Below are positions 12,002 through 24,900 of a stretch of 55,362 nt of DNA, piece by piece (position 1 is the stretch's first letter; each line of letters opens with the position of its first letter). The translations under genes and the position numbers were made by a program. Source of the stretch: Phallusia fumigata (lineage: Eukaryota; Chordata; Ascidiacea; Phlebobranchia; Ascidiidae); the NCBI GenBank assembly GCA_008931825.1, contig QXVZ01034393.1:1-55362 (forward strand), read 5' to 3'. Under the pieces are notes generated by a model. It did not search any database, was not told the DNA's origin, and saw nothing but the letters and a program-made list of their open reading frames with translations.

Positions 12002-12102
12002 CCTCCTGCACCTAAATTTAAGGTTTCTGTTGCCATGTACGCTACCCAAATATGTGCGCAATCGAGTGTGACGAGACTTACATGTGCGCCAAATCGTACC
12101 TG

Positions 12103-12318
12103 TTTGAACGATTTTGTTGGCTTTGCTTGGCCAACTCTTGTGCAACCCCGCACAACTTATTGAATAGGTCGTGCCTTTTAAACAATTTTGATGGCTTTGC
12201 TTGGTCAACTCTTGTGCAACTCTGTACAAGTGGTTAAATAAATTGTGCCCTTTTAAACGATTTTGGTGGCTTTGCTTGGTCAACTCTTGTGCAACTCGAA
12301 GCAAGTGCTTAAATAAAA
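12103..12318. repeat. Three tandem units of about 75 bp
   Basis: Units start near 12103, 12177 and 12252. Each contains TTGGCTTTGCTTGG or TGGCTTTGCTTGGTCAAC, then CTCTTGTGCAAC. The second and third copies are more alike than the first. Confidence 0.75.
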
Positions 12319-13978
12319 CACCGTTTCTCACATCTGACACACCATCGACTTTTTGGTCATGTAAGGTGTGAAACCAGGAGCTTAAAACTTTGTCTAATTG
12401 GGTATCGCTATGGTTCTAGTATCTGTCTCAGATGCAGAATGTTCATTCAGTTTATGTTTGCTTTGAATTTGAAAACAATTATAAGTTTATTTTGCTTGAT
12501 TACAACTAAAAACTGTGTAATATCTTTAAAATGCAATCATGTTCAGCTACTTCTAACCGGTATGCATATATATTTCATTAAATATTTTGATGATGGGAAA
12601 TAACAATTTCATTTACATGTGTTTTTCCTGCTGGCAGGCATTTTTGGTAATAGGTCACCAAATTTGACAGAACTTTTACGGCTGGTGGATATGGACCATA
12701 TGGTCATGATGGTGTGCTATCAGACACGTTGGACTATACAGTCTCGGTGATTATCCCAATATTTGTTATGTATCGATGCCACAGACAATTATGACACCAC
12801 AGACAAAATGTTTCATGCACAAACTTAAACATAAATGTGGATGGCTACTGATGTTAAGCTTGAGGAATATATTTTGTACAGTAAACCTTCATCAATTGGG
12901 ATTTGTTGATCAGAAAAATCACCTTCATTGCACGCATTAGTTACCCAATAATGATAGAATTCTTTTAAAATAAGATGAATTTGAAAACCCAAAAAGCATT
13001 GGGAAACAATTAACTGTTGTGTCAATAATATTTGCAGTTAGTCAGCCGAGTGACTGCTAAGTTACAAAGTTGTAGACCAGAGAGCATAGTGCAGTAAATC
13101 AAGTGTCTAACAGTTGACTGGTCAAAAAAATCTGGTCAGTTGACTGGTCAAATGATTGTCAAATATCAGTCAAATACCAAGCACGCTATTAAGATGCAAT
13201 TTTGCTGAAAAGTTAATGATATGCAGCATTACAAGTAACAAAACAATGATCAGGACTGTTTATTTCCTTTACGTACCCCATGCATTTCACTAGATATCAT
13301 ATAACCATGGGTTAACTTACCTTTCAACATCCAAAAAATATGTGTGCGCTTTAGTTAGGTGCTAAGGTTGTAAAACTAAAACTATTTGCACATTGCATCT
13401 AATTTTTTACTGATGCTGCAAAAAATACAATCCTTAAAAACTGTTGCACCTTTTCGTCTTTATAATTTCTTAAGCACACAGCTGAGTAATAGCTAAAATA
13501 TAAACAAGCAGTGTTGAATGGTGCAGTTACATCTATAAATGCCACTCGCATTGAAACAATGTGTAGACAAATTACATTCTACTCTGAACATCCCCAACCA
13601 TTTATAGATTTTAGCTGATGTATATATATATTGGTATGTGAAATGGAAAACATTTCGCTTTCACATAGTTATGAAATTGCCCAAGTCCTGTATAACTAGT
13701 TGCCCTTACAAACACCTTATTCAATATATCAACAAGTATATGTATATGGGGATGAAAAAAGAACTAAAGAAACTGCCTAGCAGATGCAGTTAGTTAGCAC
13801 CAATTGCCCTCTATATGTTATGGTTTTAAAAAATTTGAATGTCCTTCATGTGGGGACTTCTAAAGCTCTATGCCCTTATGGTTCAAGACTAAAAATATTC
13901 TGCCATGTCTCATAACAATAGAAGGTAAAAGCGGTGCAGATTATGTTACAATGGTTACAGATGTTGTTACATTGATGG

Positions 13979-13990
13979 TTTTTATTGCAG
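13979..13990 (+). promoter_or_regulatory. 3' splice acceptor upstream of ligase III start
   Basis: TTTTTATTGCAG lies 81 bases before the LIG3 ATG. It could receive a 5' UTR exon by cis-splicing or a spliced leader by trans-splicing, which is common in tunicates. I cannot tell which from sequence. Confidence 0.4.
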
Positions 13991-14071
13991 ACTGTGGCAG
14001 ATGAGTAGGGACTGAATACAACCCATATTATAACCTTTGAAACCCTGTCAATTTATATCAAGTTATTGAAA

Positions 14072-16543
14072 ATGGGTGACTCAACAAAGTTTCAGTGTGA
14101 CTATGCAAAAAGAAAGGCCAACTGCAAAAAGTGCAAGAAGCCTATCGATAAAGGGGAGCCTAGAATTGCAAAAATGGTTCCAAATTACTTTAATGATGGT
14201 GATGGTATGATGAAAAACTACCATCACATTGATTGCATGTTCGAGGTGTTTCAAAAAGCTCGGGCAACAACAAAAAAGATTGAAGATGTCACTGACTTGG
14301 AGGGATTTGCAGATATGAAAGATGAAGAAAAAGAGTCAATAAAAAAGAACATCCAGTCTCTGTGCCTTCATCAAGAAAAGAAAAAAACACCGAAAAAGGG
14401 CACTCCACAAAAGCGTAAAGCCTCGAGCACTTCAGATCCACCACCAGCCAAAATCTCTGTTGATGCAAAACCCTCACCTAGCAAACCTCAAACACCTGAC
14501 AACGTCCCAGTCAATCCCCAAAGCAAGGATAACCTTTTTCGAGAGTTTCGGCGACTCTGTGCTATGATTGCCGATGAATCAAGCTACAATGAGAAAACTA
14601 ACATTGTAAGAAGGTACATTACTAAAGGGACAAGTGGAACTGCCTTTTCAGGTGATCTTTACATGATTGTAAAGCTCTTAATGCCAGGGGTAATTAAACG
14701 CACCTACAATTTGCAAAGTAAACAGTTGGTAAAATTGTTTAGCCAAATTTTTGGTGAGGACTTGGATGAAATGATTGAGGATTTGGAACAAGGCGATGTT
14801 TCTGAAACTGTTTTTAAGTTCTTTGAGGCAAGCTCTGTGTGTCCACCTAATAAGAAAAGCTCCCTCACTATTCATGATGTTGATACGTTTCTTCAAAATC
14901 TATCACGACTGACAAGAGAAGAAGACCAAATGGCATCACTGGAGAAAATCACAAAAAAATGCACAGCAAATGACCTGAAAACAATCATTCGGCTTATTAA
15001 AGGAGACCTGAGAATAACTGCTGGTGCAAAGCATATTTTAGATGCACTAGACCCCAATGCCCATGAAGCATTTAAGGCTTCAAAAGATTTATCTGATGTC
15101 ATCACAAGAATTATGGATAACCGAAAGAGTGGAGTAAAATCTTTGGAAGTTAGGGCTTCCCTAATGACCCCAGTTGCCCCAATGCTGGCTGAAGCATGCA
15201 AGTCAGTTGAACAGGCAATTAAGAAATGCCCAAATGGAATGTACTCAGAAATAAAGTATGATGGTGAAAGAGTGCAGCTTCACATGTCTGGTGGAAGTTT
15301 TCAATTTTTCAGTCGCAGCTTGAAACCTGTTCAACCACACAAGATCCAACATTTTGAGAAGTACATTCCACAGGCCTTTCCTGGTGGCAACAACATGATA
15401 CTGGATAGTGAGGTTTTGTTAATTGACACCAAAACAGGTAACCCACTCCCTTTCGGCACTCTGGGCATCCACAAAAAGTCCAAGTTTGAAAATGCGAATG
15501 TATGCCTTTTTGTTTTTGATATCTTGCACTTTAATGGGGAAAACCTCATGACCAAGTCGCTTCAGCAAAGGCGTAAATGTTTGGAAAAGAACATGAAGGA
15601 AATTCCCAACAGGGTATTGTTTTCTGAGATGAAATTTGTAAACAAACCAGATGATTTGAAAAACATGATTATCCGAGTCATTCAGGAGGGTCTTGAAGGT
15701 TTGGTATTAAAAGATGTAAATGGACTTTATGAACCAGGCAAGCGCCATTGGCTGAAGGTAAAAAAAGATTATCTGATGCAAGGACAAATGGCTGACACAG
15801 CTGATTTGGTTGTACTTGGAGCCTATTATGGAACAGGCAACAAGGGTGGTATCATGTCAGTCTTCCTAATGGGCGTTTATGATGAGAATAGAAAAAAGTG
15901 GAGCACTGTGACGAAAGTTGGCAACGGACATGATGATAAAACCTTGGAAAAAATTAACAAACAGCTAAAAACAGTAAAAATCAGCAAGGACTTCAGCAGG
16001 GTACCAGACTGGTTAAATGTTACCAGACAGTATGTCCCAGATTTGGTTGTGCAAGATCCGAAAACTGCACCTGTTTGGGAAATTACTGGCACTGAGTTCA
16101 GTAAGTCTGATGCACACACTGCTGATGGTATTTCTATCCGTTTTCCGAGGGTCACAAAAATCCGCAATGACAAAACATGGGAAACTGCAACCTCCCTTCA
16201 GCGCCTTAAGTTGCTTTATGTTAAGTCCAAAGAGGAATCTGATATTTCCCTTCTTTTGGGTCAACCATCCAGCAGCACCAATAAGTTGGACCCACAAGCT
16301 GATTTCCTTAATGATGTGTTCTTTGGGTTAAGATTTTTTGTTCCTTCAGGCTTGGCAGATAGAAAGTGTGTGGTTCGCTATATTACTGCATTTAATGGTG
16401 ACGTCATTGAGGAATTTGACATCAACAATGCCACACACATTATCAAGGGTGAACAGGATTTGAAGGTGGACAGTTCACTTGCTGCAAAGATTATTGAAGT
16501 TGACCATTTCTGGCAGTGTGTCAAAGAAAAAACCCAACCCTAA
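14072..16543 (+). CDS. LIG3: DNA ligase III, ATP-dependent (intronless CDS)
   Basis: One uninterrupted 823-residue frame from ATG 14072 (context GAAAATGG) to TAA 16543. Residues about 5-95 hold a PARP-type zinc finger with C18, C21, H52 and C55, which only ligase III carries among DNA ligases. After a basic, Pro-rich linker come the DNA-binding domain (about 160-370) and the nucleotidyltransferase core with KYDGER, K395 being the adenylated lysine. Motifs LDSEVLL and EGLVLKD follow, then WLKVKKDY and an OB-fold ending SIRFPRVTKIRNDK. The last 90 residues look like a BRCT domain (FFGLRFFVP to HFWQC), the XRCC1-binding module in vertebrates. Length is slightly below the vertebrate nuclear form. 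No mitochondrial leader is visible in frame. Role: sealing single-strand breaks in base-excision and alternative end-joining repair. Having no intron is odd among these intron-rich neighbours. Confidence 0.95.
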   Translation: MGDSTKFQCDYAKRKANCKKCKKPIDKGEPRIAKMVPNYFNDGDGMMKNYHHIDCMFEVFQKARATTKKIEDVTDLEGFADMKDEEKESIKKNIQSLCLHQEKKKTPKKGTPQKRKASSTSDPPPAKISVDAKPSPSKPQTPDNVPVNPQSKDNLFREFRRLCAMIADESSYNEKTNIVRRYITKGTSGTAFSGDLYMIVKLLMPGVIKRTYNLQSKQLVKLFSQIFGEDLDEMIEDLEQGDVSETVFKFFEASSVCPPNKKSSLTIHDVDTFLQNLSRLTREEDQMASLEKITKKCTANDLKTIIRLIKGDLRITAGAKHILDALDPNAHEAFKASKDLSDVITRIMDNRKSGVKSLEVRASLMTPVAPMLAEACKSVEQAIKKCPNGMYSEIKYDGERVQLHMSGGSFQFFSRSLKPVQPHKIQHFEKYIPQAFPGGNNMILDSEVLLIDTKTGNPLPFGTLGIHKKSKFENANVCLFVFDILHFNGENLMTKSLQQRRKCLEKNMKEIPNRVLFSEMKFVNKPDDLKNMIIRVIQEGLEGLVLKDVNGLYEPGKRHWLKVKKDYLMQGQMADTADLVVLGAYYGTGNKGGIMSVFLMGVYDENRKKWSTVTKVGNGHDDKTLEKINKQLKTVKISKDFSRVPDWLNVTRQYVPDLVVQDPKTAPVWEITGTEFSKSDAHTADGISIRFPRVTKIRNDKTWETATSLQRLKLLYVKSKEESDISLLLGQPSSSTNKLDPQADFLNDVFFGLRFFVPSGLADRKCVVRYITAFNGDVIEEFDINNATHIIKGEQDLKVDSSLAAKIIEVDHFWQCVKEKTQP

Positions 16544-18940
16544 TTAGTTCACTGCATTTTGTTTATTGTGTTGATATTTGCAAATCTATAAACGTTTCTG
16601 TTTCTCGTTTTTATCAGTTGTAATCATTGTTATAGTTTTTAGTTTCAATCAATGTGAGTGGAAAGATTTGTTTTACAACATGAACTGTGTTTATGATTAT
16701 TGTGTTGTGGATATGATAATGGCAAAAAGTTGCAGGGCCATGTTAAGTTACATTTGGAACGGTGAAGTTGTGTAGGATTTGGTACCAATAGTGGTGAAGT
16801 TGTGTAGGGATTGGTACCAAAAGAGTTGTTTTCATCCAAAAAGTTGGCTAATGAAAAAGTTGTTTTTTTTTAGACAAACAGGGAAGTGTTGTTAAGGAAG
16901 TTTGTAATTGTAGATATTTCCAATGGGCCACACAAAGGCATCAACCAGGAAATGCACCAAGTAAAGCATCTCTGAGTGAATTTAGCCTTGGGTGGCCCCT
17001 GGAACTTCACACCCACCGCTAGCACCGTTGCCGGCGACAGCGCGGTCGCTACGGGTGATCTGTCACAAGGACCGGTTGTGGAAGGGCACCCGATCTTACT
17101 GGGAAGGTTTGGGGTGGGCTCGCATGAAAGCGAAGCCCATTTTCGAAGAAAGCGGTACAGTAAATGTTATCTGTACTTATCCTTGAACTTGCCGAATTTC
17201 GAAGTATGCGTGAACGAGATTGGGACCACCATGACAAAAGCCCTTCCACGTCATAGCAGAATCGCGCTGTGTCCAAAGGGGCGTGCACGGTTTTATACCC
17301 AGCGAAATCACGTGAGCCGAAAAGAAAAAAAGGCCACACGATTCATGACGTGCGGTGTTGCGCCACAGCTGACAATAGTTCATTTCGGTTCATTCATTCG
17401 TTTGCGCAATAAAGAGTCAACCAACGCCATACAAAGGGACTCGACCCACTTTCAATGCAACATAACATCGTGTTTTGTCAATTTTCACCAAAATAATCCA
17501 ATTAACCCCTCGGCATATTTACATCCTCTGTCCGATTTCAACGGCTAGTAAATAGACCAAAAACAGTGTTGCTACACATCACGTGGTTCTGACAAACCGT
17601 CGATAATCAAAAAGTAGTACTCTCATTAAAATATCCAATCGCACACCTTATCAAGCATGATCAAGTGGAGTTTGCTGACGATATGCTTAATCTCAACCCG
17701 ATGGCCCAAATTGTTAACATAACCTAATCTCTATAACTGAAACATCGTTTTATTTGTTTGCAAACAAATATTCGTTTTAAAACACTTTTTGCCCAAATTG
17801 GGAGTTCAACCTTTTTACATTACACCACAATATCCCCGCAAGTCAATCGAGTCAAAAAAATGTGAATGTCCTTCATGTGGGGACAAATGATGATACTTTA
17901 CGCGATAAAATGATGATACCCAAAGTTCTGGGTTGAGCGGTGCACTGTAGCATTTTAGGCACCAACAGACATCGACATTGGCGTTGATATTAAGGCATAA
18001 GCAAGTTTTGTGTGACGATTTGGATTTCTAAATGGTAACGTGGTATGCAGCAACCTTTAATCAGTCAAAACCACTATACAGCACCCGAAATTGACACAGG
18101 ATGTAAAAAATGCACCCTGCGCACCAAAACCCAAAGTGGCCTCGGTTTATAGGAACACCAATTCACCTGACAGCAGCCCCTGGGCCAAGCTTTGTCGTTC
18201 CCAAACAAACACGTGATTTATTTATCGACTTTTGTGTCCACATTGACGCGCACAATCGCTTCACTGAATACGACACCAAGGCAACGCCACTGACAAAAGA
18301 GGGTACGCCAACGGCACAACGCAGAGATATCAAAAAGAAACTTTTCGTCCATAGCGACATGTAAAAACTGACACCCAACAATTGTCATGCAGACTTTACA
18401 AAGGGTATATTGCACCATTTAGCGTGGGCAGTTTCTAGTAACATGTTTCATACTGGTAGTATATTTTACCTACATGCTATGTTAGTGGATTTGTGTTACA
18501 CTTAAAACGCACGTACCGCTTTACAAAAATAGTACAAAAAGACCGTTTCGTATGATTTGCTCCGAGTAGCTCAAAGCACCGCTCAGTTATAATACCGTCT
18601 CAAAACGGACAAACACTTCAATTGGAATGTTACAAATACTTTTAAAAAGTAAATACAGAGCGGGAGTCGGTTCAATTGCTGAAGAAAATACCAAATGCTT
18701 TCATAGATTTGTCACAGTGCAGGAAAATTTGACTGCGTCAAAGTAATTTGTTACTTAGTTTTGGGCACAGCACCGATCAATAATCGAGGTCGGTTAGTCG
18801 CATTTTGCTCCAAGTCGGAACGTTGAACTTCAGAACACAGGAATATATGAACCGGCGGTTTTGAACCACGCGACAACACGGTGCGATAAAAAAAAATTAA
18901 CAGCTTCAATACAAGCAGAGTTAACAGCAAAATACTGATT
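16544..18940. other. Intergenic region between convergent genes
   Basis: This lies between the 3' ends of LIG3 (plus) and the ARHGAP gene (minus). Near 16760-16820 a unit of about 31 bases (GGTGAAGTTGTGTAGG, then TTGGTACCAA) occurs twice in tandem. At 17864-17884 there is a sequence shared with 13837-13857. The open frame at 16976-17548 lacks an ATG start and any family motif. I see nothing else. Confidence 0.5.
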
Positions 18941-21900
18941 TTACACCCATGAAAGGCCCGTAGCATGGCGGTGTGTATTTGTGGAAGAACTGAAGTGCTG
19001 ATCCTGTTGCGTTACACCGTACCTGTCATGGAACCTTTGATAGTCCGAACTTTCGTGCCCAAAGTCTGTACCGCACTCGCTTCGGGAATTTACCGTACCA
19101 GGGGCAGCTGTAAGGGCGTAGTTATCATGCTCAACCAGGTAACAGCTATACGCGGGTGAATCGCCCCGGCCGTCGCCCAAATATTCGTAAGTCAAATTGC
19201 TGTAGGCAAACGGGCGATATTTTGAAGGGTCTTTATAGCTATGCATATTATGGTCGGTATCGGAATGTATCCGCCGTGTTCTGGGAAGTGGGACAGGCTT
19301 TCTGGAGTGTGAACCGTCGTAACGCGGGTGTTCCAAGTGATCACCCGCTGAGAAGGAACGGAAGTGCTTGCGCGGCGCTGGAATGGGATAATACTTAGAC
19401 TGCGGTGGAATGGATCTGGCGGAATGTGGTGTGAACATTGATTGGCTTGCTTCGTTTTCGTACACTGTGCTAACACTGCTTTGCGGTCGGTGGGTATCCA
19501 TGCTGTGCGATCTGCTGTGTGGCGAGCTGGAGTAGGTATCATATTCGGAAAGTGGGACTGAATACTTCGATTTTCGAACGCTGCTTGGATCGACGTAATC
19601 TTGTCTTTGTTTGCCGGCCGGGTCAAAGGTATCGAGGCGAGGTGAGAAAATCTGAGTGTGTTGTTGATGGAAAAAGTGGCTGTTTGGGCTTCTGCTATAT
19701 TCATGGTAGCTGTCACCATGCGATGACGAGGAGGTTGCCGATCTCGATCTTAACGACTGACTGCAATTTGTTCTGCGATAAGATGTTGAATTTTCGCTAG
19801 TATTTAACAGGTTTGACGCGTCGGAAGTGGGAGTGTCTCTTGGTGTTTGAAAGTCTTGTCTAACCCTCGCACCTTGGTATTCAGAAAACTGTTGGTGAAT
19901 CCCATGTTTGTCTGAAATATGAGTTTGTACGTCCGACATTTTCCCCACCAAAGCGATGAAGGATCCGTAGTAGGGCTTCTTTTCTAGCTTGTTTTCGGGC
20001 ACTGTGTAATACTCGACATCCACACATTGTTCTCTGGGTGTCGATGAGCACGGAGACAGCGACGGTTCCTCTTTAGCCCTCACAGCCGCTCCATGCATGT
20101 GACTCTCTTCTGCGAAAATCCTTCCATTGTTGTTATTGTTCACAGTCTGGGGCGTCCAACTATGCTTCGTTGCCCAATGTTGACCCACACCCAATAGTTC
20201 GGCAGCTGACTTCTTTCGGCCGCTGGAGAACGCGTTATTATGCTGCTTCGCTAGCTTAGGTTGCGACGTACAGTTGTCAGCTGTCAAGCAATCCAGTTCG
20301 CTGTGCGCATGGGCGCCATTATCGTTTACACTGTTTTCTACCGACACGACAGAAACATGGTTGTTTGTTTCAGGAGAAGGTAGAACAGCATTGCGTTGGT
20401 GGTTGGCGGCTTGTGGGTGGGAGGTCGATATGGCAGCAAACACCGCTTCACCACCTCGCAACGATTGCACGGATTCCACTCGCCTGATGGACACAGTTGA
20501 GTCAGCGTTGACTTTTTGCAGTTTGTCGGGTGACCGTGTTCGTTGACGACCGGCACTGGCTGACCCTGTTGTAAATATGATTTTCTCCATGAAAATGCGC
20601 CATGTAACTACAACGGTCATTTAATTAGAACAAGGTGTCAACACTGTCGTTACATCACAGCAGCCGAGGTAAGCTCCAGGATAAGGTCAAATTGAGGAAA
20701 CGGCATAAAGATTAAATTTTAATTTTAGTTACACGCTGCAAACAAATTGCAGTGGCACTAAAGAAATGCGAAGGATAAAATTATATGTATGGCATAACTT
20801 TCAACATACAAGCAACATTGTACCATGTGGAGTTGAAGTTTTAACACAACCTAACAAACTTCTGCGCCAATTTTGTCTGCGTTCTTGATGGAGGGCTAGT
20901 CAAAATACAGAAAGTAAAAAAGCAGCAACTGACCGTTCTGCGCTGCTTTGTAGCTCAATGGATCGAAGTCAAGACCAACATCTCCCATTACTCCGGGAAA
21001 GTTTGGGCCTAGTCCATCAAATGGACTGTTGGCGGGATGCGCTTTTTCATTGTCCGTTGCTGACTGCGGAACCACCCTGTTACAAAACGATCAACAATCA
21101 TATCACCACAAGAGTAAAAAAGTGTAAAATCGTGACTTGGGGGCACTTGCAACTAGACCTAGGTTTAAGATGCCACACAAAGGGCACCTAATTTTTTAAA
21201 GTCTGTATTCACATAAGTTGTCACGTGTGGCATACAGTTTAAACTTATGGATGTTGAATCAGACATAGTTTTTTAATTTGATCACTTGCGCAGAGAGAGG
21301 ACTAGCAGTGGATCCAGCAAAGCTTAGTGGTTAACAAACAAACCTAAGTGGCCTAATATACTATTTAAAAATTACATTACAAGGACATTGTCTATTAATT
21401 TAACTATCCGAGGGGGCAAGCAGGTTGGTCATTACGGCTTGGTGGTCAAACAAATAAATGACAGCCCCCAAAAGGCTTACCTGATAACCACTTAGGACAT
21501 TCCCCTTATTCACCTACATGGTGTTATCACATATTTTTGTAATAACGACTTCGACATTCATGAAAGTTATGGATCATTTGAAATAGGTGACACACCACCA
21601 TGACTACTTCCACCAAACAGTTCATCTGCCAATGTGCTTGGACAAGTTGCAGGGAAAAAAAGAGAAAAAACAATATGCGTCCCATAAATACTAACTTAGC
21701 ATTTTCGTCGATTAAGGCTGCCTCCCTGTCCAATGCTTCCAATTCTTCCTCGGAATAAACACCACCCGAAGGTCGTGGTTGCTTCGGTTGTTGCAGTCGC
21801 GTCATCATGTCGTCATCACTGAGTGGAGTGGGGGTGTACGGAACCTGTGGTTCCGGCTTCGTTCTGTCAGACAGACTGTTCGTCTCCTGCGCAGAAAAGG

Positions 21901-24900
21901 ATCTGGTTAATGACTGTATAATTCTCCCGGTCTTATAACGCATTGCAGGTGTGTTGTGAGATGTTTACAGCCTTCTGAGTAACTACAGTGGTTCAACCGT
22001 TAACAACGACACTCATTAGAAAACTAGAAAGTGAACCGTAAAGATAACAAAATTTATCATTTTTCACATCCACATTTCGGTTTTAACACTGGTTTTGGTT
22101 GCTTGTAAACTTCTGCATTAGCTGGAAGCTTTAATATACACCAGCAATTAAAATTACACTTTCAAAGTTTAGCTAGTTCCCCGCTTTATTGCCTTTTTCT
22201 CCCTGAGGCTTTACTAAAATTTGGTTTTCCAGGTGGGCCCTCTAAATAGTAAAAACTGTTTGCATGGCAACCATAGCGCGCACAAGTATCTCAGCACCTA
22301 ACCTCGCTTGACACGGCTTGGAGAAGAGAAGCATGTGAGAAGTTGAGGGTTCTTCGCGTCACTGTGGTTGGGGCGAGGTCGGACGATCGACCCGACGTGA
22401 GAGAATCTTCGCTCTGGCAGCGACGAAGGGAGGCTGAAAAATACAAATGATGGAATAGGTTTCATACAGTTCATGGCCTGTCTTCAAAGAGCTACCAATC
22501 TCCCGGGCTATGTGGATAGACCTTGGCGAGCCAGAACACGAGCACTTGGGCCCAAAAGGGCTTTTTTATGCTAGGTGTTCCGCCCAGCATAAGAAGTTAC
22601 GCTTGGTGATCAACCAGAAACGTTTAGTATTGTAAACAAAACGTTTTGAGAAGTGTCTCCGGGGTCTAAACTACTTGAATTTAATTTAAAAACGTATTTA
22701 GATCAACTCGTTACACAACAATTTGTTTACNACGTTTAGTATTGTAAACAAAACGTTTTGAGAAGTGTCTCCGGGGTCTAAACTACTTGAATTTAATTTA
22801 AAAACGTATTTAGATCAACTCGTTACACAACAATTTGTTTACAAGCGCTCGGCTTGCAAGCAAAAGCTAACACACCAAATTATCATGGATAAATCCATGA
22901 GGCAAGTATCATTATGTGTTCGGGGCGTAAAATAGCTCCAATAATCAACTGTTACGACATTTCAGTATGGCGTCATAAGAGGCAAGTGCGTGCTGCTGAA
23001 CATCACGCTTTCAACATAAAACGCTTAGTACTTTACCAAAGTGAACATCAGTGATTTTTGGCATGGACCAATCCGTATAGCCGCAGTTACTTGGACTTTG
23101 TATCGCCACGAAGCGCTCATCGAAACAGCATGACACAAGGCTACATACTGATCTTGAAGTGAAATCGAAAAACAATTGCTTTCGATAAGATTCAACTTAT
23201 GAGTCACAATCAAAATCTTATTGGACCGGCACCCTATTAGACACCGTTTGTATTTGAGCAAAAGTCACAGATATTTGTACCACTTTCTATGTACATTTGC
23301 GTAAGTTCAACCGCGTGCCTATCTGCGTCTATTTCCGGTTGTTTGATGTGTGCGTTGTGCTTTGTTTATGACACATTATGAATAGATTCTGATTTGCATT
23401 AACGTTTACGTTTGGATGGTGGGTACAGCAAAATCGTTTTAGGGCAATTAGCCAGAACAACATGTCCGCCACCTTTTATGATCAACGCAAGATATGTTAA
23501 CGCCCCATCCAATTAGTCACAACAGATTAAATTTCGGAGAAGGCACTTTTTGCCGTAATGTCCAACTAAATGCGATGTTATTTTTCAGTACGGCGCTTCC
23601 AAAAAAACTTGACCAACAATCTCAAACCGGTGATATCTAGTTTTGCCTGAAAAATACCATTGGAAGTATAAAGGCCGTTCATGACTTTGTTAGCCTTTAC
23701 CGACCTTTGTGGGTTGAAAAGTTAATTCATTGTGATGGGTGTGACACTTGCATTCGGAGCCATATCAGGCGAGAGTTTGTAATCAAACGCCAATCACGCT
23801 AATTGAGGAAATCGCATCATTTATGCGAATCGTGTTTGAGCCCGTGCCAGATTGTCTGGTTGAATGGAGCGCAAAACACGCACCAGTGAACGAAGTTAGC
23901 GCTATTCACTAAGTTGGGACATTGGTAAAATTATTGCATTTCATTTCAATCAAAGCACTACATGACAAGTAAAGGGATTTTGGATGGCTTGTGGACAACA
24001 AAATTACCGATTTTAAAGTAAAATTTTGTTTTATTTTGGGAGGTCAATATTCATGTCAGTTATTTTTTGGTAAATTAGTTGAAAACGCAACACAAAATCA
24101 AATTAATTGCAAACAACACTTTTTTTTGTCACAGGCATGAAATAAAGACACCAAGTCAACAAATTGAAACTTTACCTTGTCTTGCAACAGTGGAACTTTT
24201 TCTCAACAAACTTCCCAATTTGACTTTCCAATTCGATCCATTGTTTTGATGATGTTTAGATGAAGTTGATGGGGTGGTGCACTGTTCAGGAATAGATGAA
24301 CTCTGCGGCACTGCAGCAGTGATACCATGCTTTTGGTGGCCTAAAACATGTATACACATATTTTTACAAATTCACATAATCATTGAACACCATTTAGGTG
24401 CCATGGTGAAAGTTTCGATAAATGCACAATTCAGTTACATAACTTTGCACTTGTGTGAGGTATGATTGCAGGAATTCATTGGGAAATGGTGTAAATACAC
24501 ACAATAAGCAAAAACAGAGTAACGTACCTGACTTTTTAACACTAACTGCAGTAGAACCATGTGATTTTTGTAACAGGTTGCTTGTACTGGTTGAGGTAGA
24601 TTGGCCTTTTTTGTGTTGTCTTTTTCTGGTGCAGAATAAAATACCCATTAATTTATTTCTGTGGGAACACTTAAATTCACATTTAAAAACAAGGTAAAGA
24701 TAGTATGTCCAACAATAACCAAGTGATGTTTTTACCATAACGTTTAAACGGTGCACAAATATAATGAAAAGCTCATGTGGATGAACATACAAACTACAAG
24801 TTGATACGAGCACAATTTAGCAACTCAAAGTTAATACTTACTGTGACACAACAGTTGACGACTGTCCCACGTACACAACCCATAGACAAGTGCCATGCAA

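Larger units (their letters stand above)
10423..14071. other. Intergenic region with repeats
   Basis: I see no coding exon in this 3.6 kb between the ZP gene and DNA ligase III. It holds a tRNA-like box B fragment, a 26-bp triplicate, a hAT-like element, a 75-bp triplicate, and a sequence shared with 17864-17884. A 3' splice acceptor (TTTTTATTGCAG, ending 13990) lies 81 bases before the ligase start codon. Confidence 0.6.

Noticed and set aside
14066-14071. Ligase III start at 14066
   Set aside because: The codon is TTG. The first ATG in frame is 14072 with a good context.
16976-17548. 190-codon open frame
   Set aside because: Starts from GTG, not ATG, has no family motif, no convincing splice context and lies between convergent genes.
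18861-18885. tRNA-like GGTTCAAAACC on the minus strand near 18870
   Set aside because: A single box B-like match in AT-rich sequence with no other tRNA feature.
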